Part shown: positions 1 to 7,950 of the stretch, in pieces | How positions within the stretch are numbered: the first letter of the stretch is position 1 | How the letters are laid out: every line of letters begins with the position of its first letter | The notes under the pieces: generated by a model | Seen by the model: only the letters and a program-made list of their open reading frames with translations | Told to the model about the DNA's origin: nothing | The model's database searches: none | Source of the DNA: Candidatus Tabaqchalia intestinavium | GTDB taxonomy: Bacteria > Bacillota > Clostridia > Oscillospirales > CAJFTT01 | Assembly (NCBI GenBank): GCA_904420005.1 | Contig: CAJFTT010000059.1 | Span: 1 to 57,241 of the forward strand | Length of the DNA: 57,241 nt | Direction of reading: 5' to 3' | Position numbers and translations under genes: made by a program

Positions 1-111
1 ACTGGATTGTTTTTAATCGCTCCTGAAGTTCACCGTCTTTCTGATTACTTTCTTGAATTGCTGTTATCCTGTTCCGCAGTTGCTGTACGCCTCCGTTCCA
101 ATGTGTTTGCT
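1..111 (-). other. Window edge, possible 5' part of an unidentified gene
   Basis: Downstream of the zinc-ribbon gene the minus strand carries a GGAGG motif and then a frame open to the window edge. It reads as a polar, possibly coiled-coil peptide (QLRNRITAIQESNQKDGE...). No ATG, GTG or TTG lies at a normal distance from the GGAGG, so a start cannot be assigned. It may be the next gene of the accessory operon or non-coding sequence. Confidence 0.2.
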
Positions 112-405
112 TTATCTGCTATTATGCCCGATTTTGAATGGGTTAATCAGCATCGAATTTGATTTCAGTTTTCTGAAGTAGGCAAGATTCAAAGGTTCTT
201 CCAATTTGCACTTGCGGCATTTGACATGAACATATCCGGCGGTAATGCCGTAGATTTCTTCGAGTCTGAAGCCGCATACGGGACATTTGAGCTCCCGGCC
301 TTTAATTTGTCGGATTTCTTCACGGGATTTGAGTATTTTCTGCTCGACCTCCGGTGTAAGATGACCGTACCTGCTGTCGAATATGATTTCCTTATTCTGA
401 TTCAT
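112..405 (-). CDS. Small zinc-ribbon protein of the accessory operon
   Basis: A 97-residue protein with one predicted zinc ribbon: Cys41 and Cys44 (CPVC) and Cys63 and Cys66 (CRKC). A charged helix (residues 18-38) precedes it. The ATG overlaps the stop of the ImmA-like gene by four bases (ATGA), and a GGAGGTG motif precedes it, so the two are probably translationally coupled. Small Com-like zinc ribbons are common in phage and conjugative-element modules, where most have no known function. I assign none here. It could bind nucleic acid, but this is inferred only from the fold type. Confidence 0.65.
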   Translation of the reverse strand: MNQNKEIIFDSRYGHLTPEVEQKILKSREEIRQIKGRELKCPVCGFRLEEIYGITAGYVHVKCRKCKLEEPLNLAYFRKLKSNSMLINPFKIGHNSR

Positions 406-1124
406 GGCGCACCTCCGAGCTGCAGGTATTTTTCCAAATACTCAGTGAGATCACGAGGTATAAGCCATTCCAAAGTCTTCAGACGAATGACGAGTGCCTG
501 ATACGAGACACCCATACAGTCTGCCATTTTACGAAGTTTGATTTTGTCTTCCGGGGCAAAGACACTCCAACCGTAAATCGGCAATCCTTTTTCACAGCCG
601 TATTTTTTCATGACTTTTTGGAGAATAAACCGGGGCATCAAGAATACTGATGAGAGTCGGTCTGCCTGAGCTTCCGAAAAAGAGAGCAATTCTCTCTGTT
701 CTTCGGGTGTGTATTGTCTTTCGGGATCAAATTCGTTATGAAAGCATCCCACATCCTGCATAGGATTTTGTTTGGCAATAATGCTGTGCGCACCTTCATG
801 CCCGAGGGTAAATCTACGGCGGCTGCTTTCATTTTCATTCAGCAGAACCTTATCCAAGACTGCGGTATTCTTCGGAAATACTACTTGTACTTTTTTTCCG
901 TCACGCACTACCCACAGAGGTCTTTTGCCATTGGAAAGGAAGGCGATTTTATTCAGATCGTCTTCGGCGATGGTTTCGTAAACTACGGTTAGTCCTATAA
1001 AATCCGTAACCAAGCCTTCAATGTCAACGCACAGCGAGTTATATCGCCGGGTCTTGCTGACATACGCTTTTACGATGGTTTCACCGAGTTCTTCCAACTC
1101 ATCGTATGAAATGTAGCTTCTCAA
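402..1124 (-). CDS. ImmA/IrrE-family metallopeptidase
   Basis: A 240-residue protein with the zinc-protease signature HEGAH (HExxH, residues 109-113) and a downstream EAQADRLSSVFLMP segment whose Glu151 is the expected third ligand. ImmA/IrrE peptidases cleave or inactivate repressors; in ICEBs1, ImmA destroys the ImmR repressor and triggers excision. The C-terminal part (about residues 190-235) looks helical and may bind a partner. I chose the TTG at 1124 over the ATG at 1163 because GGAGGTG sits 7-8 bases upstream and TTGA overlaps the stop of the preceding gene. Its substrate is unknown; the S24-like protein two genes upstream and any XRE repressor outside the window are candidates. Confidence 0.85.
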   Translation of the reverse strand: MRSYISYDELEELGETIVKAYVSKTRRYNSLCVDIEGLVTDFIGLTVVYETIAEDDLNKIAFLSNGKRPLWVVRDGKKVQVVFPKNTAVLDKVLLNENESSRRRFTLGHEGAHSIIAKQNPMQDVGCFHNEFDPERQYTPEEQRELLSFSEAQADRLSSVFLMPRFILQKVMKKYGCEKGLPIYGWSVFAPEDKIKLRKMADCMGVSYQALVIRLKTLEWLIPRDLTEYLEKYLQLGGAP

Positions 1125-1366
1125 CCTGTGTCCACCTCCGCTTGAATTGCTTCGACATACCATTTGTCGCCAATTCGGTATAGATATTTTTCCGCACTAC
1201 CGATAAGTACCGTGTAGCGAATTCCTTTGAAGTCACATTCGGAGGTACACGAGTGAAGAGTCTTGACGATATCCCAAGTACGGCCGTCACGCCAATGAAT
1301 GCGGACAGGTCTTACGGCGCCGCCGGTAAGAACCTGATAATCGACCTTCACATACACTTTTTCCAA
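1121..1366 (-). CDS. Conserved small hypothetical protein
   Basis: An 81-residue protein (starts MEKVYVKVDYQVL, contains RPVRIHWRDGRTWDI and KYLYRIGDKWYVE) rich in beta-strand-type sequence. From memory it resembles short proteins encoded beside LexA/UmuD-like and Y-family polymerase genes in Clostridia, but I cannot name a family with certainty. The stop overlaps the TTG start of the ImmA-like gene, and the S24 gene lies 27 bases upstream, so it belongs to the same transcript. The context suggests a stress-response or element-regulation module, not a demonstrated role. Confidence 0.6.
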   Translation of the reverse strand: MEKVYVKVDYQVLTGGAVRPVRIHWRDGRTWDIVKTLHSCTSECDFKGIRYTVLIGSAEKYLYRIGDKWYVEAIQAEVDTG

Positions 1367-1393
1367 CTCAGAACCTCCTGCTTCAACAGACCG

Positions 1394-1711
1394 TTACAGC
1401 CCCTTTATAACATGCTGTGCGACACCTTGGATTTGCAGGTCATATACCTCGATGTCTTTGTAATGTTTTGTTTCGTTTGCGGAGCGAAGGATGGCACAGC
1501 CTTTGCGTTTGTTACGATAGAAATATTTTAAGTTATTATATCCGTCAGAGAGGGCGACAATGATATCTCCTTCTTCTGCGGTGTTTTGCTTCCTGATCAC
1601 GATCCAGTCGCCGTCATCGATACCTGCATCGACCATTGAATCGCCGTTGGCACGGAGAATAAAGAATTCGCCGCTTCCGAAGATTGCTTCGGGGAGTTTT
1701 ACATAGGGCAT
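1394..1711 (-). CDS. S24 (LexA/UmuD-like) peptidase domain protein lacking the HTH
   Basis: A 105-residue protein that is essentially the C-terminal catalytic half of LexA. The serine motif GDSMVDAGI has Ser25, the LKYFY segment has Lys62 as the general base, and the end (LQIQGVAQHVIKGL) is typical of LexA. Full LexA is about 200 residues with an N-terminal winged helix and an Ala-Gly or Cys-Gly cleavage site; both are absent. An in-frame TGA lies four codons upstream of the ATG, so the domain is not simply continued. The ribosome-binding site is weak. It may be a UmuD'-like or decoy protein, or a decayed repressor. It lies directly upstream of the small hypothetical and ImmA-like genes. Confidence 0.8.
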   Translation of the reverse strand: MPYVKLPEAIFGSGEFFILRANGDSMVDAGIDDGDWIVIRKQNTAEEGDIIVALSDGYNNLKYFYRNKRKGCAILRSANETKHYKDIEVYDLQIQGVAQHVIKGL

Positions 1712-1740
1712 CCAACCTATTTTTCAATTCACCTCGCTCT

Positions 1741-2040
1741 TTACATTGTCTGTTCGTCAAGCACCTGTTGGGCTTGCTGTTCTTCTCTCAATTCCTGAGC
1801 TAATTCTTCTTCCGTCAATTTTCGGAATTCATCTTTGCCGGGGACGACTCCTAAACCTCTGCCGTTATCCCAATCAATGTGGACAGTCCCCAAGTCATCG
1901 ACAAAGCAAACAGTTCCGCGCATTCCGGATTCTACGGGATGGTACGGATCGCTCATTTGTACGAGCAGGACTCTTGTGCCGGACGGATATGCTTCTTTAT
2001 AGATTTGTGCTGTTCGGTGAGCTCTTTCCCAATCGTTCAT
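1741..2040 (-). CDS. DUF4314 domain protein
   Basis: A 99-residue protein whose middle (YPSGTRVLLVQMSDPYHPVE, MRGTVCFVDDLGTVHIDWDNG, VPGKDEFRKL) matches the DUF4314 pattern: a small beta-barrel-like domain with conserved D-PY, G-RGTV and WDNG blocks. The C-terminus is a Glu/Gln-rich helix. A GGAGG motif precedes the ATG. DUF4314 proteins recur in integrative conjugative elements and plasmids of gut Firmicutes, but their function is unknown. The position between the 137-residue protein and the S24 protein fits an element-borne operon. Confidence 0.75.
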   Translation of the reverse strand: MNDWERAHRTAQIYKEAYPSGTRVLLVQMSDPYHPVESGMRGTVCFVDDLGTVHIDWDNGRGLGVVPGKDEFRKLTEEELAQELREEQQAQQVLDEQTM

Positions 2041-2128
2041 ATCAGTTTACCTCCATATATAATCTTGATCATTGGCAATTGTTTGCGCTGCTGAGAAAAG
2101 TAAAACCATATTTATCACCGCCACCTTT

Positions 2129-2542
2129 CTACTGCATGGTAATTTCTGTCGCAGGGGATTCATCACCGAGGATTTCAGTGAGTTTTTCTCTACGGGCGAT
2201 AGCAGACTCATATTTTGCATAGTCTTCCTCTGACATTTTTAGGTTGTAATCCAAAGTAAGCTCTGTGACCTGAATGATCGGTTCAAGTGATTCAAGCTCA
2301 TCTCGGATTTCCTGTTCTGACGGGCAAACCTCAACAGCTTGCAAGTTGAAATTGGATAGGGAATAACACTCTCTTGCCCAATTCGGATGAGTATCCAAAA
2401 ATGTTTCATTGGACGCATTGATTCCAAGATCGGCTTTACCGTAACTATCCACCGTGTCATATACCATCTCTATGCTGCTGTCTTCCATGAGAAGTTTCAT
2501 TCCGGCTTTTATCTCTCTGCCGTCCTTATCAAAATACTGCAT
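2129..2542 (-). CDS. Hypothetical accessory-element protein
   Basis: A 137-residue acidic protein starting MQYFDKDGREIKAGM and containing LLMEDSSIEMVYDTVD and LGINASNETFLDTHPNWAREC. The frame extends upstream to 2773, but that extension is hydrophobic, crosses a terminator-like hairpin and has no ribosome-binding site. The ATG at 2542 has AAGGAAGGAG upstream and is preferred. Similar YYDKDG-type proteins accompany DUF4314 genes in Clostridial mobile elements, as far as I recall. It is the first gene of the minus-strand operon. No catalytic motif is visible and no function is assigned. Confidence 0.6.
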   Translation of the reverse strand: MQYFDKDGREIKAGMKLLMEDSSIEMVYDTVDSYGKADLGINASNETFLDTHPNWARECYSLSNFNLQAVEVCPSEQEIRDELESLEPIIQVTELTLDYNLKMSEEDYAKYESAIARREKLTEILGDESPATEITMQ

Positions 2543-2601
2543 AGGGCATAACTCCTTCCTTTTATATTTACGAAACCTCGGCAGGAAGTGAAGTACAAAA
2601 T

Positions 2602-2641
2602 AAAAAAAGCGGATGCAATGATCATTTATCACATCCGCTTT
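2602..2641 (-). terminator. Minus-strand rho-independent terminator
   Basis: A 10-bp perfect stem (AAAGCGGATG paired with CATCCGCTTT) is followed on the minus strand by a seven-U run. It would stop transcription coming from the tRNA side before the accessory operon. Confidence 0.7.
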
Positions 2642-2672
2642 CAGACATAAAAATTTAACAATTAGAAAAACG

Positions 2673-2716
2673 AAAAAAGGGCAGACTTTACGAATTAAAT
2701 CGCAAAATCTGCCCTT
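2673..2716 (-). terminator. Second minus-strand terminator
   Basis: The stem AAGGGCAGA / TCTGCCCTT is followed on the minus strand by a six-U run. It lies about 30 bases upstream (in minus-strand sense) of the first terminator, insulating the accessory operon. Confidence 0.65.
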
Positions 2717-2802
2717 AAAATCCTTATGTTTTAGTTCAAGTCCCCTCCAACCCCTGTTTTTTGAGGTTGGCATCCAAAAAAATCACATCAGTTTTTTGAC
2801 AC

Positions 2803-2840
2803 GAAAAAGCCCCAGAAACCGCATGGTTACTGGGGTTTTC
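2803..2840 (-). terminator. Terminator of tRNA-fMet
   Basis: The stem CCCCAG / CTGGGG with a U5 tail on the minus strand starts about 30 bases after the tRNA CCA end. It is the natural terminator of the tRNA transcript and may work in both directions. Confidence 0.7.
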
Positions 2841-2869
2841 CGCCCTGCATCTATTTTGGCAGGACAACA

Positions 2870-2946
<77 letters not shown>

Positions 2947-2951
2947 CAAGT

Positions 2952-2980
2952 ATTATATCCTATCCGCTGGGAAAATGCAA
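2952..2980 (-). promoter_or_regulatory. Promoter of tRNA-fMet
   Basis: On the minus strand, TTGCAT (2975-2980) and TATAAT (2952-2957) are separated by 17 bp. The -10 box ends five bases before the mature tRNA 5' end. Confidence 0.8.
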
Positions 2981-3446
2981 GACTTTTTTTCACTTCTTTT
3001 GAAATTCCCCGATAAAAAGGCCCAACAGCATGCGAAACAGCGTGGAAGCATGCGCGGTACCCGTGCTTTTTCGGCAGCTATGGGCGGGTGTACACTAAAA
3101 TTTTATGCGCCCGGTTTCCAAAAATATTATGGAAAACCGGGCACGTGTTTTTTTCTGCTGTTTTCGATATTGGAGGCGCAGCGGCGGACTTTTGGCCGAT
3201 ATCATCGCACCGTCACATAGTTTGCGGAAAGATCATGCCGCTTCAGCACGCTGAAAAAGCGCGCAGCGCGCCGACACAGTATCTTTTCATTCTGCTGTGT
3301 CCGGCGCAGATCCGGCGGAGGACCGCGTGCCCGTGTTCAAAACATTGGGCGACGCAGCAGCCGCGGCACATATGGCGGATAACGCTTCCGGCATGTTTCT
3401 TTTTGCGACGGTCCGCGATTGTTACCCGTAGACGAACGCTGCAGGA
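2981..3446. other. Intergenic region without a recognised gene
   Basis: About 465 bases between the tRNA promoter and ldhA. Short frames here (for example 3088-3465 on +) have no coding character and overlap ldhA. The one clear element is a plus-oriented hairpin with a U-run at 3109-3154. No RNA family is recognised. Confidence 0.5.
3109..3154 (+). terminator. Orphan plus-strand terminator-like hairpin
   Basis: GCCCGGTTTCC pairs with GGAAAACCGGGC (one bulge) and is followed by a U-rich run (3146-3152). No plus-strand gene lies upstream, so it either ends an unannotated small RNA or serves as a weak end for the convergent ldhA transcript. Confidence 0.5.
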
Positions 3447-4442
3447 TTATTTGTCTTTGTGGTAGCAGATCTCGTTGACCAGCTCGCCCTTGTCAAAATA
3501 GCGATGGATGTTTTCCAACGTGGTCTGCGCAATGTTGTGCAGGGCCTGGTCGGTGAGAAACGCCTGGTGCGAGGTGATGAGCACATTCGGCAGGGAGAGC
3601 AGCAACGAGAGGGTGTCGTCCTGGATGATGGAGTTGGAGAAATCTTCGAAAAACAGGTCGCTTTCCTCCTCGTAAACATCCAGTCCGGCTGCGCCGACCT
3701 TATGGCTTTTGAGCCCTTCGAGCAGCGCTTCGCTGTCGATGAGCGCGCCGCGCGAGGTATTGAGCAGGATGACGCCCTCTTTCATCTGCGCGATGGTGTC
3801 CGCGTTGACCAGGTGGTGTGTATCGGGCGTGAGCGGGCAGTGCAGGGAAATGACGTCGCTCTCCCGCCAGATCGTTTCCCGTGGGACGTATTCCAGCCCC
3901 AGCCCGTCCACGGGATAGGGATCGTGCGCGAGCACGCGCATGCCCAGCCCCCGGCAGATGGAGATGAAGGCCTGCCCGATCCGGCCGGTGCCGACGACGC
4001 CGACGGTCTTGCCGTGCAGATCGAAGCCGTCAAGCCCGCTGATGTTGAAATTGAATTCCCGCGTGCGGACATAGGCGCGGTGCGTTTTGCGCGCGAGCGT
4101 CAGCAGCAGGGCGGCGGCGTGCTCCGCGACAGCGCTGGGGGAGTAGGCCGGTACCCGCACGACGGGGATTTTATCACAGGCATAGCGGAAATCAACGTTG
4201 TTGTACCCGGCGCTGCGCAGCGCGATCAACCGTACGCCCGCCTCCATCAGCCGGTCGACCGCCGGCGCGTCGATGACGTCGTTGACGAACGCGACAACGG
4301 CGTCATACCCCTGCGCCGTGATGGCGGTGTCGGCGGTCAGCTTGGTCTCAAAATATTTGATCTTGCAGCCGTAGTCGCCTGCGAGCCGATCGAACCAGCG
4401 CCGGTCATACGGCTTGGTGTCAAAGAATGCAATTTTAATCAT
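3447..4442 (-). CDS. ldhA: D-lactate dehydrogenase (2-hydroxyacid dehydrogenase)
   Basis: A 331-residue NAD-dependent D-2-hydroxyacid dehydrogenase, which interconverts pyruvate and D-lactate and reoxidises NADH in fermentation. The Rossmann motif GTGRIG is at 151-156. The catalytic Arg231 (NTSRG), Glu260 (DVYEEES) and His292 (SHQAF) are all present. Length and the N-terminal MIKIAFFDTKPYD are typical of LdhA rather than phosphoglycerate dehydrogenases. The ATG at 4442 has AAAGGAG upstream; the longer frame to 4562 is not needed. It is the only backbone protein gene on the minus strand and stands alone, divergent from the MBL gene. Confidence 0.92.
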   Translation of the reverse strand: MIKIAFFDTKPYDRRWFDRLAGDYGCKIKYFETKLTADTAITAQGYDAVVAFVNDVIDAPAVDRLMEAGVRLIALRSAGYNNVDFRYACDKIPVVRVPAYSPSAVAEHAAALLLTLARKTHRAYVRTREFNFNISGLDGFDLHGKTVGVVGTGRIGQAFISICRGLGMRVLAHDPYPVDGLGLEYVPRETIWRESDVISLHCPLTPDTHHLVNADTIAQMKEGVILLNTSRGALIDSEALLEGLKSHKVGAAGLDVYEEESDLFFEDFSNSIIQDDTLSLLLSLPNVLITSHQAFLTDQALHNIAQTTLENIHRYFDKGELVNEICYHKDK

Positions 4443-4829
4443 CAGGATGCTCCTTTCCCTCGCGCGGGGCGCGCGGGCGTGCCGATTTCCATGGATGAGC
4501 GGCCCGCCGGCCCTTGCGTATTCGTTATTCTTGTTTTCCCCCGTGGCGCTCGCGGCATGCATTTCTGTGGATGCCGCGGCTTTGGAGAACTGATTTTATC
4601 CTAGCGGAAATACAACGGTTAATCAATACTAATTTGGTAAACCTTATAAAAACGTTTTCCTGAGCGTCTTCACACCATTACAGAATATGGGTTGCATTTG
4701 GGGTGGTAAGTCTGTTATCATAAAAACAGGAAAGCTGTCGGAATTTGCGCTTTGATGCGCTGGCTCCGACGATGATGGGACGGATCCGCGCCGGCGCTGC
4801 GCCGCGCGGAAAAGCAAGGAGGGATCCAG
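4443..4829. other. Divergent intergenic region, ldhA / MBL
   Basis: This 387-bp region carries promoters for both flanking genes. For the plus strand see the separate entry. For ldhA, a minus-strand TTGATT-17-TAGGAT around 4588-4617 is a weak candidate about 145 bases from the start codon. No canonical Rex operator was seen. Confidence 0.4.
4692..4721 (+). promoter_or_regulatory. Candidate promoter of the beta-CASP gene
   Basis: TTGCAT (4692-4697) and TATCAT (4716-4721) are separated by 18 bp, about 110 bases before the start codon. Confidence 0.5.
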
Positions 4830-6428
4830 ATGCGTCTGATGTTTCTCGGCGCCGACCATGAGGTGACCGGTAGCTGCCATTACCTGGAGGCCTGCGGCAA
4901 ACGGCTGCTTGTCGATTACGGCATGGAGCAGGGACCGAATATTTACGAAAATCATGAAATCCCCGTCAGCCCTGCGGAGATCGACTATGTGCTCTTGACG
5001 CACGCGCATATCGACCACGCCGGTTTGCTGCCGCTGCTTTTTGCCCGGGGATTCCGGGGGGAGATTTACACTACGCGCGCGACCGCCGCGCTTTCGCAGA
5101 TCATGCTGCGTGACAGCGCGCACATTCAGATGTTCGAAGCCGAATGGCGCAACCGCAAGGCCAAGCGCTCCGGCGAGGAGGCGTACACCCCGCTGTATAC
5201 AATGGACGACGCGGAAGGGGTGCTGAAGCTTTTTCACGGCGTGGAGTATGACGAAAGGTTTTCTTTGTGCGACGGCATCGACGTGCGCTTCGTCGACGTG
5301 GGGCATCTGTTGGGTTCCGCGAGCATTGAGATCTGGCTGACGGAGGGAGAAACGCGGCGGAAGGTGGTGTTTTCCGGCGATATCGGCAACAAAAACCAGC
5401 CGATCCTGCGCGACCCGCAATATATCCATGAAGCGGATTACGTCGTGATGGAGTCGACTTACGGCGACCGCAATCACGGCGGCCGGCCGGATTACGTCGA
5501 GGCGCTGACGAAAATTCTGCGCGATACGTTCGACCGCGGCGGCAATCTCGTCATTCCTGCGTTCGCCGTCGGCCGCACGCAGGAGCTGCTGTATTTCCTG
5601 CGCACCATCAAGCAGGAAAACCGGATCCCCGGACATGCGGATTTCGAGGTTTATGTCGACAGCCCGCTCGCCGTGGAGGCCACGCATATTTTCAACCGCA
5701 GCGACGCGGATTTCTTTGACGCCGAGACGCGCGCGCTCGTGGAGCAGGGGATCAACCCGATCCTGTTCCCGGGAGTGAAGCTGTCCGTCACGAGCGATGA
5801 ATCCAAAGCCATCAATTTCGACGATCAGCCGAAGGTCATTCTCTCGGCCTCCGGCATGTGCGAGGCCGGGCGGATCCGCCACCATCTCAAGCATAATCTC
5901 TGGCGTCCGGAAAGCACGGTTTTGTTCGTGGGGTATCAGGCATACGGCACGCTGGGCCGCGCGCTGCTCGAGGGCGCGGAGAAGGTCAAGCTCTTCGGCG
6001 AAACGGTCGAGGTGCGCGCGCGGATCGAGTCGCTCGACGGCATCAGCGGGCACGCCGATCAACAGGGCCTGCTGGACTGGATCGGGGCCTTTGACCCGGC
6101 GCCGAAGCAGGTGTTTGTCGTGCATGGCGAGGATGCCGTGTGCGAGAGCTTCAGCGAGCTGTTGCGGCAAAAAGGCCTCGCGGTGTCGGCGCCTTTCAGC
6201 GGCACGGTTTACGACCTCGCGACGGGCGAATGCGTCGTGTCGCCCGCGCCGGTTCGCGTCGCGCCCAAGCAGCAGGAGGGCAAGCGCGTGTCGCCTGTGT
6301 TCGCGCGGCTGCTGGCAGCCGGCAACCGCCTGCTGGCGGTGATCCGGCACAACGAGGGCGGCGCGAACAAGGACCTTGCCCGCTTCGCCGATCAGATCAA
6401 TTCCCTTTGCGACAAATGGGACCGCTGA
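4830..6428 (+). CDS. Beta-CASP metallo-beta-lactamase RNA-processing hydrolase
   Basis: A 532-residue protein of the CPSF/RNase J-like beta-CASP group. The MBL zinc motif HAHIDH is at residues 58-63, the beta-CASP region contains VVMESTYGDR and AFAVGRTQELL, and a Zn-dependent RNA-specific (RMMBL) segment SGHADQQGLLDW follows near residue 410. The C-terminal 60 residues extend beyond the core (VSPVFARLLAAGNRLLAVI). Members cleave RNA endo- or exonucleolytically; the substrate here is not known. It differs from RNase J1/J2 in sequence pattern and is nearer the archaeal/YSH1-like bacterial group. AAGGAGG precedes the ATG. RmuC follows 87 bases downstream. Confidence 0.85.
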   Translation: MRLMFLGADHEVTGSCHYLEACGKRLLVDYGMEQGPNIYENHEIPVSPAEIDYVLLTHAHIDHAGLLPLLFARGFRGEIYTTRATAALSQIMLRDSAHIQMFEAEWRNRKAKRSGEEAYTPLYTMDDAEGVLKLFHGVEYDERFSLCDGIDVRFVDVGHLLGSASIEIWLTEGETRRKVVFSGDIGNKNQPILRDPQYIHEADYVVMESTYGDRNHGGRPDYVEALTKILRDTFDRGGNLVIPAFAVGRTQELLYFLRTIKQENRIPGHADFEVYVDSPLAVEATHIFNRSDADFFDAETRALVEQGINPILFPGVKLSVTSDESKAINFDDQPKVILSASGMCEAGRIRHHLKHNLWRPESTVLFVGYQAYGTLGRALLEGAEKVKLFGETVEVRARIESLDGISGHADQQGLLDWIGAFDPAPKQVFVVHGEDAVCESFSELLRQKGLAVSAPFSGTVYDLATGECVVSPAPVRVAPKQQEGKRVSPVFARLLAAGNRLLAVIRHNEGGANKDLARFADQINSLCDKWDR

Positions 6429-6515
6429 GACCGGGGCGCGTGCTGCTCGTTGTTAGCGCTGCGCTGGCAATGAGGCGGCAGTACATAACCGAAAGATAAG
6501 AAGGGCATAAAAGCG

Positions 6516-7865
6516 ATGAAAACGATGGACATCCTCCTGCTGGCGCTCGGCGCGCTGAATTTGCTGCTGCTTGTGGCGGTGCTCGTCCGCCAGCGGGGGA
6601 GAAGCGCGTCGCGCGGGAACAGCGAGCTGCTGCTGCGTCTCGGCGAGCTCAAAGGCGAGATCGACAATAACCTCCGGCAACTCCGGGAGATGGAAAAAGC
6701 GCTGCAAGCGCTGCAGAACGGCAACCGAGACAGCTTGGAAAGAATCAATGAAACGCTGCATCGCCAGCTCGGCGCGTTCCAGAAGGATGCGTTTGAAAAA
6801 TTCGATTCCATTTCCTCCACGGTTCGCCAGTCCCTGGCGGAGCATCGGGAACAGCTGCACCGGGAGAATGGAGAATTCCGGCAGGCGACGCACGAGGATC
6901 TGGAGAAAATCGACAAAACGCTGGAGGCGAAGCTCGCTGCCTTGCAGGCGACGAACGAAGAGAAGCTCGAAAAGATGCGCGGCGTCGTGGAAGAAAAGCT
7001 CGAGAAAACGCTCAATGAGCGGCTGCGCCTTTCCTTTGAGTCCGTGCGCCAGAATCTTGAAAACGTGCAGAAAGGGCTCGGCGAAATGCAGAGCCTCGCC
7101 ACGGACGTCGGCGGGCTCAAGCGCGCGATCAATAACGTCAAGACGCGCGGCGTGTTTGGCGAAGTGCAGCTCGAGCGCATTCTCGAGCAGATGCTGACAG
7201 CGGAGCAATATGTCAAAAACGCGCAGGTGAAAAGCCGCTCGCAGGAGCGGGTGGAGTTCGCCATCCGCCTGCCGGGCAAAGAAGAGGGCGCGTCTGTGCT
7301 GCTGCCCGTCGATTCCAAATTTCCCCTTGAGCAGTACGATGCGCTGCGCGCTGTCTGCGAGGAGGGCGATAAAGCAGCGGTGGAGCAAGCGCGCGCAGCT
7401 TTCGCAGGCGCTATCCGGGCCTTTGCCAAGGAGATCAGCAGCAAATACATCCATCCCCCTGTGACGACGGATTTTGCCATCCTGTTTCTGCCGTTTGAGA
7501 GTTTATATGCCGAGGTGGTGCAGACGCCGGGCCTGTTCGAGGAGCTGCAGGCGAAATATAAAATCACCGTGACCGGTCCCACGACCCTTTCGGCGTTCCT
7601 CAACGCGCTGCAGATGGGGTTCAAAACGCTGGCCATCGAGCGGCGCTCGTCGGAAGTGTGGAATATCCTCGGCGCGGTCAAAACGGAATTCAAGACGTTC
7701 CAGGAAGTGCTGGGCAACGTGCAGAAAAAGCTGCGCGGCGCGGACGACGAGCTTTCCAGGCTGGTCGGCACGCGGACCAACGCCATCAACCGCAAGCTGC
7801 GCGACGTGGACGCCCTCCCGGCGCAGGACGCCCGCGCGCTGCTGCCGGGAGAGGCGGAGGAATAG
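6516..7865 (+). CDS. rmuC: DNA recombination protein RmuC
   Basis: A 449-residue protein with an N-terminal hydrophobic anchor (residues 5-22), a long coiled coil (about 35-190) and the conserved RmuC nuclease-like domain (GVFGEVQLERILEQML, DSKFPLEQYDAL, IHPPVTTDFAILFLPFESLYAEV, GPTTLSAFLNALQMGFKTLAIE). RmuC limits inversions at short inverted repeats and is thought to process DNA secondary structures; the fold is related to restriction endonucleases. GAAGGG precedes the ATG. It is probably cotranscribed with the beta-CASP gene. The neighbouring repeat copy and structured intergenic DNA are coincidental as far as can be seen. Confidence 0.92.
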   Translation: MKTMDILLLALGALNLLLLVAVLVRQRGRSASRGNSELLLRLGELKGEIDNNLRQLREMEKALQALQNGNRDSLERINETLHRQLGAFQKDAFEKFDSISSTVRQSLAEHREQLHRENGEFRQATHEDLEKIDKTLEAKLAALQATNEEKLEKMRGVVEEKLEKTLNERLRLSFESVRQNLENVQKGLGEMQSLATDVGGLKRAINNVKTRGVFGEVQLERILEQMLTAEQYVKNAQVKSRSQERVEFAIRLPGKEEGASVLLPVDSKFPLEQYDALRAVCEEGDKAAVEQARAAFAGAIRAFAKEISSKYIHPPVTTDFAILFLPFESLYAEVVQTPGLFEELQAKYKITVTGPTTLSAFLNALQMGFKTLAIERRSSEVWNILGAVKTEFKTFQEVLGNVQKKLRGADDELSRLVGTRTNAINRKLRDVDALPAQDARALLPGEAEE

Positions 7866-7950
7866 CGCCGGACGCAGGGGGTCTACAACGGGCCTGACGA
7901 GAGAATGCTGGGGAGCCTATATCGCAGGTGCAAAGAAAATTATGATACCC
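7866..7950. other. Intergenic spacer before repeat copy A
   Basis: 85 bases after rmuC. A TATGAT box near 7941 has no convincing -35, and no terminator is visible. Confidence 0.3.

Noticed and set aside
2543-2773. N-terminal extension of the first accessory-operon protein
   Set aside because: It crosses two terminator-like hairpins and lacks a ribosome-binding site, while an internal ATG at 2542 has a strong one.
3088-3465. 125-residue plus-strand frame upstream of ldhA
   Set aside because: It runs into ldhA on the opposite strand, contains a terminator hairpin and has no recognisable domain.
4644-6350. A 568-residue minus-strand frame opposite the beta-CASP gene
   Set aside because: Shadow frame with atypical composition; the plus-strand protein has all family motifs.
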